Shown: positions 1-11,060 of the stretch, in pieces
Position numbering within the stretch: position 1 is the first letter of the stretch
How the letters are laid out: each line of letters opens with the position of its first letter
Assembly: GCA_002914805.1 (NCBI GenBank)
Contig: JXTB01000230.1
Coordinates: 418,266-482,265, forward strand
Reading direction: 5' to 3'
Source of the DNA: Parasponia andersonii
Taxonomy: Eukaryota; Streptophyta; Magnoliopsida; Rosales; Cannabaceae
Length of the DNA stretch: 64,000 bases
Notes under the pieces: generated by a model
The model's input: only the letters and a program-made list of their open reading frames with translations
Told to the model about the DNA's origin: nothing
Database searches by the model: none
Translations under genes and position numbers: made by a program

Positions 1-185
1 ATTAACTAGATTAGGTCTTAAACAACAACGACGCCAAAAACTAAAATAAAGTAAAGAAAGGCACCTAAATTATAAAATTTATTCTTCTAAAGCAATTATC
101 CTATGACTAAAAATACACAAGATAACTCTATTTTCATAGAGTTATCAACTATCAATCTCCAGCTCCGAGGGCACATCAGCTGGAT
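1..185. other. left edge, unassigned
   Basis: No gene is visible. A short perfect hairpin lies at 121-146 (10-bp arms, 6-base loop). This stretch either belongs to the 5' part of the chromovirus, too diverged to read, or is flanking DNA left by a truncation. The 5' LTR and primer-binding site of the element are not in the window. Confidence 0.4.
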
Positions 186-1170
186 CAGTCAGATTACCTC
201 TAGCGATTCATGCGCCTCCAGCCAGGGTAGTTTGACGGGAGACCAGATCCTCTCACGGCAATTACATGGTTGCGTGAGATAGAGAGGCATTTTCGGTCCC
301 TTGGTGCTCCGATAGAGTTTTGGACAATCTTTGCCGTTACCCGTCTGTCCGAGAGTACCATTCGTTAGTGGAAGACTGTGGAGTGGATGCAGGATGTTGT
401 GGGTCTTACTTGGGAAGGCTTTGAGCAGATTTTCAGGGCTCAGTATGCCAATGAGGATCAACAGGATGAGATTATGAATCGGTTTGAGACTTTGGTCCAA
501 GGTAACAGAATGGTGAATGAGTACCTGATTGAGTTCACTGAGTTAACAAGTGTTGCCCTTGACCCAGGTACGAGTGAGAAGTCCCGAGTTGCAAAGTTTA
601 GGAGTCATCTGAATCGGAACATTTTCAACAGGATTGGTACCCAGACTTTCCATACTCTTTCTGAGATTGCAATGGCTACCCAGCAGGCAGAGGCCATCGA
701 AGAAAGTTTGGATTCCAGGAGGAACCAGCGGAAAAGAAATGACATGAAAGCCACCAAAAGGAACTAGGGGCAGTGGTCAGCCCAGGGCACTCCGAGCAGT
801 GGGAGCTCAAACAACACTGGTTCTTCTGGGGGTGGCAGAGATAGTCCTTATAGAGGATGTTTTGTTTGTGGCCAGCCAGGTCACCGGAAGAAAGAGTGTC
901 CTACTCGCCTGCGAAAATCTCCTCTTTCTCAACCGCAGGGGAGCCAGTCAGGTTCTGTTCCTTATCAGAACACTCAGGCAAGGCCGCAATAGTCACAGGA
1001 TGCTTCGCAGACTTTCACTTTCCCTCAGCCTTATCAGTATCAGTACCACCCTCAGGGTTACACTCAGAACTTTCATACTCTTCATGCCTCAAGGAGTCAG
1101 GGTGGGCGTGTATATGGCAGTAGTGGTCCAGGATCTAGCAACAGCCGACCTGGTCAGGAGAGAGGTAACA
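186..1170 (+). pseudogene. chromovirus gag with CCHC zinc knuckle (stop-interrupted)
   Basis: Frame from 186 reads a retrotransposon gag capsid region: a segment with WLREIERHF near 270, then WEGFEQIFRAQY near 410 and a segment rich in E, Q and R up to 767. A CCHC knuckle of the form C-x2-C-x4-H-x4-C is encoded at 858-899, followed by a Q/S/Y-rich linker. Gag would form the particle and bind RNA. Stops in the same frame at 201, 228, 366, 765 and 990 break it; those I checked are TAG codons that could come from TGG or CAG by one transition. The start codon is not in view. Confidence 0.85.
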
Positions 1171-1172
1171 AA

Positions 1173-1568
1173 GTGAAAGGAAAGGTGACTGGCCAAGTCT
1201 ATACTTTTACTGGAGCTGACGACACTCAGGATCGCACCTGTCGAGGTATTGTTGACGGTATGATCCTTATTTCACACTCTTGGGCACATATTTTGTTTAA
1301 TACTGGTGCATCCCATTCATTCATATTCTTATTGTTTGCTCAACTATTGGGGTTGGAATTTTCTAATTTGGATTATGTATTGACGTTGGGTACATCTTTG
1401 GGAGGAATGGCTGATATGTCTAGTTTGTGTAAGTCTTGTCAGGTTGTGATTGGTGATAGGAAGCTTCTTACTGATTTGATTGTATTACTGATAGGACAGT
1501 ATGACGTAATACTTGGTATGGATTGGTTTTCGAAATATCAAGCAGTTGTGGACTGTCGTATGAAGTAG
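1173..1568 (+). pseudogene. chromovirus aspartic protease (catalytic Asp changed)
   Basis: Retropepsin-like segment that would cut the gag-pol polyprotein. The active-site region reads ILFNTGASHSFI (near 1293-1330), where the family has Asp-Thr-Gly: the catalytic aspartate is Asn here. The downstream flap and ILGMDWF motif (near 1511) are kept. The segment ends at an in-frame TAG at 1566, with RT continuing in the same frame right after it. The protease is therefore dead both by active-site change and by truncation. Confidence 0.85.
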
Positions 1569-3119
1569 GTGACTCTTTTTCCTAGTGATGGATATCCTAT
1601 TATCTATCAGGTTGGGATGAGTCCATTGAAGCCTAGTCCTGTTCTGAAAGTGTGCGTGGTTGGAAGAAAGAAACTCGAGTGTTATGGGAACTTGTTTGCC
1701 ATGGATGGCGAGGTGAGGATAGACGATCAAGACCCATGGATTCCGGTGGTGTGTGAGTATTCGGAAGTATTTCCTGAAGACTTACTAGGGTTACCACCTG
1801 ATAGAGAGATCGAGTTCTGTATTGAGCTAGTTCTTGGAGCTCAGCCAGTTTCTATTCCAGCCTATCACGTGGCACCTGCTGAGATAGAAGAATTAAGAAA
1901 ACAGTTGGACGATCTGCTTTGCAAAGGCTTCATTCACAGTAGCACTTTTCCTTGGGGTGCTCCTGTTTTGTTTGCGAAGAAAGCTGATGGTTCATTGAGA
2001 CTTTGTGTGGACTACAGGAAGTTGAACCAGTTGACAGTAAAAAACAAGTATCCTTTGCCAAGGATAGATGAGTTATTTGATCAATTCGGTGCTTCAAGAT
2101 TCTTCTTCAAGATTGACTTGAGATCCAGTTATCATCAGTTGAAGATAATGGAAGATGATATACCTAAGACAGTATTCAGAAATCGATATGGTCATTTTGA
2201 GTTTCTGGTGATACCGTTTGGTTTGACGAATGCTCCTGTAGCCTTTATAGATCTCATGAATCAGGTTTTCAAGCCATTTTTGGATCGTTTTGTGGTTGTG
2301 TTTATCGACAACATCTTGGTGTATTCCAAGACTCAAGAAGAGCATACCGAACATCTGAGAATAGTACCTAAGACCTTGAGAGATCATTAGTTGTATGCCA
2401 AGAAATCGAAGTGTGACATTTAGCTATCCGAAGTAAAGTTCTTGGGTCATGTGATTTCTCACGGAGGTATTTCAGTCGATCCCGCTAAGATCGAAGCTGT
2501 TCTGGAATGGGAAAGACAGAGAAATGTGACGGATGTACGTAGTTTCCTTGGATTGGCAGGCTATTACTGTTGTTTTGTGCAAGATTTCTTGAGAATTGCT
2601 TTGCCTTTGACGAAGTTGACCAGGAAAGATGTTAAATTTGTTTGGGATCACGAAAGTGAAGAAGCTTTTATCAGGTTGAAGCAGAGTTTAACTACCATAC
2701 CTGTTCTTATTGTTCCTGATAGTAACGAGCCTTATGTGGTGTATACCGATGCTTCGAAGATAGGTTTGGGATGTGTCTTGATGCAGAATGGTCGAGTTAT
2801 GGCTTATGCTTCTCGTCAGTTGAAGCAACATGAAAGGAAATATCCTATCCATGATCTGGAACTTGCAGCAGTGATCTTTGCATTGAAGATTTGGAGATTT
2901 TACTTGTATGGTATGAAGTTCGACATATTCTCTGATCATACGAGTTTAAAGTATCTCTTTACCCAGAAGGATCTGAATTTGAGACAATGAAGATGGGTTA
3001 AATATATAGAGTATTATGACTTCGACCTACAGTATTATCCTGGTAAAGCCAACGTTGTAGCCGATGCACTGAGTAGGAAGCCTTGTGGTGTACTAGCTGC
3101 ACTAGTGTTCGAAGATTGA
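1569..3119 (+). pseudogene. chromovirus reverse transcriptase and RNase H (stop-interrupted)
   Basis: Reverse transcriptase motifs are easy to read: [26 protein letters not shown] (begins near 1951), [10 protein letters not shown] (near 2110) and IPFGLTNAP (near 2212). The catalytic box reads FIDN near 2301, where the family has two aspartates, so the second is Asn. RNase H follows at about 2700-3090, with [15 protein letters not shown] (near 2742), the H-D-LEL region (near 2850) and the terminal KANVVADALSRK segment (near 3045). In-frame stops at 2388, 2421, 2988 and 3117 split the domain. The frame is unchanged throughout. It cannot make active enzyme. Confidence 0.92.
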
Positions 3120-3240
3120 AAGAACTCAGTTGCGATTGGTGATTACAACTTGCAGTACTTCGAGAATGAAGGGGTTGCTTGCCTGAGCAACATTGTGATT
3201 TCACCATCTCTTCTCTAGATTGTCCAGCAGAGTCAGTGGT

Positions 3241-3883
3241 AAGACAGGGAGTTGAGGACAACCTGGAACTGACTTCAGAATAGTGAACAGTTAGATGGTT
3301 GGAGCACTAACAGAGAAGGGTTCTTGCTTTTCAGTGGGAAGTTGGCTGTAGCTGATGACCTTAATCTTCGAGAAACCATTCTAACAGAGGCTCACAAATC
3401 AAGGTTCGTAGTACATCTGGGTAGTACTAAGATATACCAGGACTTGAAGCGGCAGTATAGGTGGAAAGGAATGAAGAAGGATGTAGCTACTTTTGTGGCT
3501 AAGTATTTGAATTATCAGCGAATTAAGGCTGAATACCAGAGACTAGCTGGATTACTTCAGCNAAGACAGGGAGTTGAGGACAACCTGGAACTGACTTCAG
3601 AATAGTGAACAGTTAGATGGTTGGAGCACTAACAGAGAAGGGTTCTTGCTTTTCAGTGGGAAGTTGGCTGTAGCTGATGACCTTAATCTTCGAGAAACCA
3701 TTCTAACAGAGGCTCACAAATCAAGGTTCGTAGTACATCTGGGTAGTACTAAGATATACCAGGACTTGAAGCGGCAGTATAGGTGGAAAGGAATGAAGAA
3801 GGATGTAGCTACTTTTGTGGCTAAGTATTTGAATTATCAGCGAATTAAGGCTGAATACCAGAGACTAGCTGGATTACTTCAGC
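3241..3883 (+). repeat. 321-bp perfect duplication around a single N (probable assembly artefact)
   Basis: Bases 3241-3561 are repeated without any difference that I can see at 3563-3883, with one N at 3562 between them. The segment encodes the start of the integrase. The insert of 322 nt shifts the frame by one, yet the integrase reads normally in the shifted frame after it, and before it in the original frame. Two contig ends that overlap but were not merged would give exactly this pattern. Confidence 0.85.
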
Positions 3884-4500
3884 CGTTGCCAATTCTGGAG
3901 TGAAAGTGGGATAAGATCACGATGGACTTCATGACCAGTTTGCCGAAGACCTTGAGGAAGAATGATGCAGTTTGGGTGATAGTCGATCGGTTGACAAAGA
4001 GTACTCACTTTATACCGATCCGGATTGACTACTCTCTCACTAAGCTCAGTAAACTATATGTGGAAAACATCATACACTTACATGGTGTGCCTTTAAGCAT
4101 AGTTTCTGATAGAGATCCAAAATTTACTTCCAAGTTTTGGAGAGCCTTGCAGAAAGTGTTTGGTACCCAGTTGGATATCAGTACAGCTCACCATCTTGAG
4201 ACAGATGGTCAGTCTGAAAGGACCATTCAGATTCTTGAGAACATGCTATGTTGTTGCATACTGGACTCTGGTGGGAACTGGGATGACCATCTTCTTTTAG
4301 TGGAATTTGCTTATAATAACAGTTACTAGACCAGTGTGGGTGTGGCTCCATATGAAGTGTTGTATGGGAGGCCGTGTAGATCGCCTTTGTGTTGGGCAGA
4401 ACCAAAAGAGCATGTTACTCTCGGACCTGAACTGATTAAGGAGAGTACTAAGAAGATCAAGGGTATCCAAGAGAGGCTCAAAGAGATTCAGAGTCGCTAG
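3324..4500 (+). pseudogene. chromovirus integrase (zinc finger lost, stop-interrupted)
   Basis: The N-terminal zinc-binding region appears twice because of the duplication (3324-3561 and 3646-3883). Its two histidine positions are kept (EAHKSRFVVH), but the two cysteines of the HHCC finger are both Tyr (KYLNYQ). The catalytic core follows at 3922-4329, with MDFMTSLP, VDRLTKSTHFIP, SDRDPKF and DGQSERTIQILENML, so the D, D and E positions look present. Stops at 3901, 4327 and 4498 interrupt it. The product would have inserted element cDNA into the genome. Confidence 0.9.
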
Positions 4501-4983
4501 AAGAGTTATGCTGACCCGAAGAGGCGTGAGATAGAGTTCGATACTGGTGATTCCATATTCTTGAAAGTGACTCCAAAGCGTGGTGTGGCAAGGTTTGGGG
4601 TGAAGGGTAAGCTTGCTCCAATGTATATTGGTCCCTTTGAGTTCACTGAGAGAATTAGAACAGTGGCATATCGCTTGAATCTGCCTGCATAGTTGGGTCA
4701 TGTGCATAATATATTTCACATGTCGATGTTGAGGAAGTATACGCCGAACTCATCTCATGTTATCCAGTACATGCATGTACCGATCTAAGAAGATGTGTCT
4801 TATGAAGAGCAGCCTGTTCGCTTGTTGGCTAGAGAGTTGAAGGTGCTTCGCAACAGAGAGATACCACTTATCAAGGTACTTTGGGAACATCACAAAGAAG
4901 ATGAAGCTACTTGGGAACTCGAAACGAAGATATACGAGAAGTACTCTCATTTGTTTAACTTTCAGTTAGAAGTTGTATTGTGA
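4501..4983 (+). pseudogene. integrase C-terminus and chromodomain
   Basis: After the integrase core, a segment with YADPKRREIEFDTGDSIFLKV and GPFEFTERI (near 4506-4660) matches the C-terminal domain of gypsy integrases. A chromodomain follows at 4795-4983, with RLLARELKVLRN, PLIKVLWEHH and EATWELE, ending in KYSHLF. Chromodomains guide integration to heterochromatin in this group (established for chromoviruses). Stops near 4690 and 4786 separate the pieces. Confidence 0.85.
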
Positions 4984-5028
4984 CGTAAACCTTGACTTGT
5001 ATTTTGAATTTCGGGACGAAATTCCTAT

Positions 5029-5041
5029 AAGGAGGGGAGAA
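5029..5041 (+). promoter_or_regulatory. polypurine tract of the chromovirus
   Basis: A purine-only run lies directly against the TG that opens the 3' LTR. It would prime plus-strand DNA synthesis. The 30 bases before it are nearly the same as those before the polypurine tract at 43175-43187, which ties the two elements to related families. Confidence 0.8.
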
Positions 5042-6946
5042 TGTAAAAACCCAGTTTTTTTAGGGGCAAAATGGTTTTTTGACTAGATTTAAAAAAAAAA
5101 TCAGATTATATATACCCAATCTCTTTCTCTCTTTCTCACTCACCCGATTCCCCTCTCCCCCCTGCTCTTTCTCTTCCTCACTCACGGCCGAAGACTGGGA
5201 CCAGCCATAGCCACTGCCTCGGACGTCGTCCGACCTGCTAACCGGCCAGCGCTGCCTCACCGTGCCACCAGCGACCCCCGCCACCGGTCCCGCGAAGCCA
5301 CCGTGCTCCCCGACTAGAAAAATTCCATTTTTGGCCGTTTGAAGCTTTTCGTCACCGGCAAAGATTCTGGCAACCATTTGACCCCCAACCAGTCCCATTG
5401 GATTCGTCTCATCTCAAGGATCATCAAGGTATATATATCTCAACCCCATTTTGTCCGGATTAAAAGTTGCCTTTTTTGGGCATTTCAAGTTTATGGTTAT
5501 AGTTTTTGATCCGGCCGTTAGATTGTGTTTTTGAGTTCATTTTTGGAATGCACTCAGAAAATGGAGAGGTTTGATATATATATTGTGTTGTTTGGTAATC
5601 GACACGAAAATCAAGATCGGACGGTCGAGATTTTATCTCATTTTGCATGCCATCAGTCCGGTGTGGGCCCGGATCCGAATTAGACAAATTATATGTCTAA
5701 CCTAGCTATCTTGGGTGCTAAGAATTCAGTAAAGAGGTCCGTTTGCGAAATTGAAGCTCAGGTGAGAAGTTGACTTTTTGCAAGAGGATGATTGAGGGCT
5801 TGGAATTGGTTCCGTACCCTCTGGGCGATCGTCAACGACACTTTGAGGACTCAATAGCGTAGTATCGCTATTCAGGTGAGGTAGGGGTTTAGTTTTCTTC
5901 GTTTTATACCGATTTTGAGTTAAAACTTATTTTCTGTAGCATATAAGAACAAATGTGTTTGATTTGAATTATATGTGATAGAATCTAGTTGTATGATATA
6001 TACTGTATTGCTCTGGGAATTTGCTGTATGCAGGTTATTTTGGGTATATCAAAAATAAGGACGTTATGTTGCCCGTTTTTCTACAAAACCCTATTATGCA
6101 TGTTTTACTGAAAAACCAAAGTACAGTAGTTTTTACACTTCAGTTCTGGATTGCACGTGTCATAGGATCATACATGAATACTGTATTAGCATCGTGGGTT
6201 TTACAATGTGGTGCTACGTGCCCCACTATCGGTGAAAGTCCATAAACTCACGCGGGGTTTGTTGTTCTGATTACCTCCCCATTTGGCAGGCGTAGGCAAT
6301 TCGGTTGCTCCTCCAAGTTTGGTAGGCGACACACGGGTGTCCCTTCCGGGTATGGGCTTAGGTGTCAGGCAGGCTATTAGGCATACTTAGTGCCATCATC
6401 TTGGGTTTCCACAGATAAGAGGATGAGAGCTCATGGGTATGGGTTGATTTGTGTCATATGCATATGGATTGATAGTTTTGATTACACTATTTTATATATA
6501 TATATATATATGGGCTCCCGGTTTGGATTATATATATATATATTTATATATGTGTGTGTGTATGTTTTGGATTTGAACTAACCATGCAAGAGTTTTCCAT
6601 CACTGAACTATTTTTCTTCGAGGTAACTATTTTCCTGCTGGGCATTGTATGCTCACCCCCCCTTCTTCCCTTCCTCAGGTGGTGTTCAGTGCGATCTTGG
6701 AAATCAGAATGATGATGATGCTTAGACCTATATTTGATTTTTTCCGTTTTTCAATTATTATTCGGTCTATGTTTAATGGTGTATACGAACTGTAAGAGAG
6801 GTTCACAGGATGAAATTCCAAATTCTTTATCAAAATGGACTGTTTACAAAACTAAAACTTTTTTGACACTTTTCAAATAAATCAAAGAATTTCCCACCTT
6901 TGTGAAATTCTCCTTCTGCCATTGGCTCGGATTTTGGGTCGTGACA
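5042..6946 (+). mobile_element. 3' LTR of the chromovirus (about 1.9 kb)
   Basis: It opens with TGTAAAAACC right after the polypurine tract and ends with GGTCGTGACA at 6946, so it has the TG...CA ends of an LTR. A TATA-like run at about 5104-5115 is followed by CT-rich sequence, as at plant promoters. A (TA)n/(TG)n microsatellite lies at 6494-6565. Parts match the LTRs at 28936 and 43188, for example around 5710 (GGGTGCTAAGAATTCAG) and 6255-6350. The sequence right after it is AAAAC, the candidate 5-bp target duplication, but the other copy is outside the window. Confidence 0.82.
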
Positions 6947-9209
6947 AAAACCTCATCACTTTCTTGGAACATAACGTTGTGTATTAAGTAAATTATCACC
7001 TATCACGTCGCTTTTAGGCTTTGATGCTAATGCGATGTGTAGATAAACCATATCACTTGGTAACTTAAATATAGAGCCGATTGTATGTCTTCTTTCTTCG
7101 AATCTAAAAGCTCTCACAAACAAGTTTCCTTTTGTCAATGATAATGACAATGATTTTCAATGAAAATAACCACTATTTTTGGTGAATTTTCTTCCTTTTA
7201 AATGTGTCCAACATTTCTTACTCCAACATATAGTTGGCCCTATTTAACTGATGAATTATCAAATACAAGTAACATGATTAGTTAACCAATTACATCATTT
7301 TAGGCACTTTTCGCATCACTGGCATAGCTGCTACTTTTAAAGTGACGTCAACACACTTTTCATAAACAAACTGATTTTTTTTGTAGTAATAGTGTCTCGT
7401 TTGCCAAGCTGACTAATTAACAGGAAAAGTTGCCAAGGAATCTGGCTTCCAGTGGATTAGTTTGATCATGAACATGGTGAATATGATTTGATTAGGTTTA
7501 TTCTCTTTTCCTTTCTTAAGTTTAGATTTATAGAATAATTATAAAATCACCCTTTCTACATGGCTAAATTTTACATTTAACCTTCTATTCTAAAAAAATG
7601 AAATATTTTCGCTCTATATTTTCTAATATAAGGAAAAATAATAAAATAATGTACTCTTTTTCCCTTTACATGGTTTTTGTTCGACTGAATTTTTCCAAAT
7701 GAAGTTTTTCACGAGATATATACTAAAACATGTAAATGGAAGTGTTATAGATAAGAGTTCCACGTTAGGAAAGAGAGGAAAAGAAGGTCTTTTTAGGCTT
7801 ATATAAGAGATACTATTTTGTAAGTTTTCTTTAGTATCTTATCTTGTATTAAAATTCTTTTTCTATTATAATATTACGCAAATTACCCTTTTATCCTTCA
7901 TTTTTGTCAAGTGTTATACTTTACCTCAGACTAATCAACTTTGATCTATTTTACCCCATATTGACAAAATTTGTCTCACTTTACCCCATAAAACAAACAA
8001 TATTAACAGATCGTTATCTGAGCTTTCTTTCTTCTTAAATTGCTAACAGACTAAGTGGTTCTTCCACCCCAATGGCTGAAGTTTACAAGCCCCTAAATTT
8101 ATAACTTCTAATTAACTCTTCCTCTTTAAATTGTTGTATAAGGCTAAAGAAGAAACAAGTTAAACATGCAATAACTAAAGCTTTTGTTTTTTTTAATATA
8201 TTAGTATATATTATTTGCTTTATAACTGCATCATTCTTTGCTTTTCCTCTGGCTCTTCATTTGCTTCAATTTTGTGTAGTTTTATATTTAGATGATTTTT
8301 TCTTTCAAAAGGTTATTTAGACAAAAATTTTACTCAAAGAGAGTGAAAGAAAAAATTATCCTCCCATTGTGCACCGCTAATAATATGTCCTTTGAATCCC
8401 ATATTTATTACTGTACTCCACTTTTTCCACTCTAGTCGTACTTTTAATAAAACTTTGTTGTATCAAGGATCCTTCTCAATGTCCGACTTAGCTCTTGAAA
8501 ACTAATACATGCATAGAAAGTTTGATATGCAACATAAATGAACTTCCTTTCAATTTGTAGGTTGGTTCACAAATTTTTTTAAGGTTCGATTCCAACTTTT
8601 CGAAGATGTTGCTAACTAGATCCTATAATATTTATAGTACTCATTTACAAGATTAGAGTACAGTTAAAATTACATATTGGTGAGAAAGGAATGATTTGGA
8701 GTAGAAATATAAGAACTCAAACAAAAGAGTTCTATCAAGTATTTGAAAATCTCATCATTGAGATTATGACACACATACTCTTTCGATTGATTTTTTATGT
8801 CCCTATTACCTTTGTTAATGTTTTTCAAAAAAAATTCAGCATAACAAGTAGTAAAAAGATAAAAGTTACTAATAGGAAAAAAGATCAAACTAGATGGGAC
8901 AAATGCCAAGTGTACAAAAGCAAGCCCTGAGTTTTCATAATACTCATAAAGTGAGAGCTTTTTTTCGGTTTTAAAATTCCATCTTATATAAGTGCAAAGA
9001 GAGGAAGAGCAAGTTAAATGGAATGCTTAAAAAAAATTGCTTTAGTTACCGCACATTTAGCTTAGTTTGGCATAAATAGTAAGTAGATGTTCTTCTTTAG
9101 AATACTGTACATAACCAGAGAAAAGCCACCTAGTCTATTATTAGCAATCTAAGGAGAAACAAGGCTCACTAAGATAACTATAATACCCCCAAACTAAGGT
9201 ACGTTATAA
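6947..9209. other. intergenic, AT-rich, no gene seen
   Basis: No ORF with recognisable protein similarity. The reading frames at 8670-8930 overlap on both strands and look random. At 7861-8030 there is sequence rich in 'TTTACCCC' words, as in the ends of old foldback transposons, but I could not close an element. Confidence 0.6.
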
Positions 9210-10669
9210 TGTCATAAATTTGATAATATTTTAGAAACCCAGAATATTCCCGTGAAATGATTATCTTTTAAATCTCTTAACAATGTAATTAAGTAAAGTT
9301 AAACCTTAACAAGAATAGTTTAAGTTGGAATATAATGGATTATAAATTTTAAAAGAAAGATAAATAATTAACTTAAATAACTAAATTCAAAACCAAAACT
9401 AATAAATTGTTCACTGAAAGAAAATCTCAACCAGCCCATACATAATCATAGTCTACATGACTTATTCACAATCCAATACCAAAAAAAAAAAAAAAAAAAA
9501 GTGGAAAATAAAGATAAATACTTCAATCAGCAAACAATAACAAAGCTACTTAGAGAATAAACATTGCTCGGATCGTAAGCTTGAACCAAATCATTACCAT
9601 GAGCATTATTTGTCAGGGTGAGTAAAACTTACTCAGTAGATATTTTCCTTCATTTTTTTTCCAAATGGTAGTAGTTTATAAAATCCCTATATAGTTACTT
9701 TTATACAAACTTTAAATAAAGAATTTCTATCAAATTTTTTTAAGATTATTTTATCTACCAATTCTCACAATCTCAAAAGAAAAATTAATTTATGTAAGCA
9801 CGATATTATGTAGTCAACTCTCACACATATTTAAATGCATATATATGTATATAGCCTTACCCATCAACCGCCAAACATGGTTCATGATAAAAAGATCATG
9901 ATCAAGTTTAGGTGGTCTCACCCAAGGAATACAATCATCAGCCATCCTCCCGTTACTACAACTTAATCAGGTCCCCATTATGTATATAGTTATAACGTAA
10001 AATCAGAACACCAACAATGTTATAGTCCAACTACTCAAAACTAAACCTAAATGATCTTAAACCTAGTCGTTTTCTAAATCCATAAAAACACATATCAAAA
10101 ACTACTCTCTCTCTTAATCTTCCTAAACATCACCATCTGGTCAGTTTGGCTACAAAATTGCCTGTGAGAGTTCACGGTCTTCAATCAAAATGTGCAGGTA
10201 CAAGTTTCCAAGTGAAAATAGCCTTTCGAGTAAGATCAACCTCTAGAGTTGTTCCCCACAGATTTTGGCCAAAAACGACCGTTTAGGTCTTAATCGTTAT
10301 TTTTGATCAAAACATAAATTCTCTCTCTCTCTCTCACAATCAAACTTAAACTCTTATAGTATTTTTGACATGAAATTTTAACAAAAATCTAAGATGAGAT
10401 AGCTGCTAACTAATATTAATCACTCATCAAATTGATCAATCCTATTTAACTCTAACTCAATAATTCAAAAACTGAAAAAAAAAAAAAAATCAAGAAGTTC
10501 AAGAACGCTTATCCAATTGATAAAACCATATTGTATTCTCAAATTTTAGAAGCCTGATCACCAAAACAATCTCCAAAGCCTTCTCAAATATGTATATAAG
10601 CAATATTTTCAAATTTTATCTTAAAAACAATAAAACATAAGAGTTATGATAGAGATTACTTACTTACTA

Positions 10670-10702
<33 letters not shown>

Positions 10703-11060
10703 AGCATTACTATCAAATTTCGTCGTAAAGATAATGGAACGAAAGATTATGGTAGAGATTACTTACTTACCACATATCAAAAAAGAAATAAAAATCTAAG
10801 GAGATCATGGCTGATAATGGATCTATCATTTGCCCTACTAACCTATTTATAATCAACTCTACTCATGCTAAATAATAAAATTGTTCTTAGTAAGTGACAA
10901 GACTATTTTACCCTTCAAAATAATTTTTTTTCACTTAAATCCAAATGTTCTAGTCCTTGCTATTAAGTCTTTCTATTTTTTTATCACTCCTAAATCTCAA
11001 AATAATATTAATTATTAATAAAATTCCTAATTATGATATCACAAAATTTTAAGTATTACA
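9210..11060 (-). mobile_element. probable solo LTR, gypsy type, reverse strand
   Basis: Read on the minus strand it opens TGTAATACTT (at 11060) and closes ATTTATGACA (at 9210), the TG...CA ends seen in the other gypsy LTRs here. Inside, on the minus strand, are a GA-rich stretch (near 10340), CGTTTTTGGCC (near 10270) and a block resembling the 'actcacc' segment near the 3' end of the other LTRs (near 9620). No polyprotein lies beside it, so a solo LTR left by recombination is likely. The flanks share only ATAA, so the target duplication is not clean. Two (TA)n runs occur at about 10668-10702. Confidence 0.55.

Larger units (their letters stand above)
186..6946 (+). mobile_element. Ty3/gypsy chromovirus (Tekay/Del-like), decayed, 5' part missing
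   Basis: The order is gag with zinc knuckle, aspartic protease, reverse transcriptase, RNase H, integrase, chromodomain, polypurine tract and 3' LTR. That order plus the C-terminal chromodomain defines a plant chromovirus; the single gag-pol frame and the type of sequence fit the Tekay/Del branch (inference). Reading frame is kept from about position 189 to 3561. It shifts by one only after the 322-nt duplication at the lone N, so the natural element appears free of frameshifts. It is broken by many in-frame stops (for example at 201, 228, 366, 765, 990, 1566, 2388, 2421, 2988, 3117, 3219 and 3901) and by changes at catalytic residues, so it cannot be autonomous. The 5' LTR lies outside the window or has been lost. 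Confidence 0.93.

Noticed and set aside
7171..7394. CACTATTTTT at 7171 and GTAATAGTG ending at 7394 as ends of a small CACTA element
   Set aside because: Only six or seven bases are inverted, and the 3-bp flanks (AAC and TCT) do not match.
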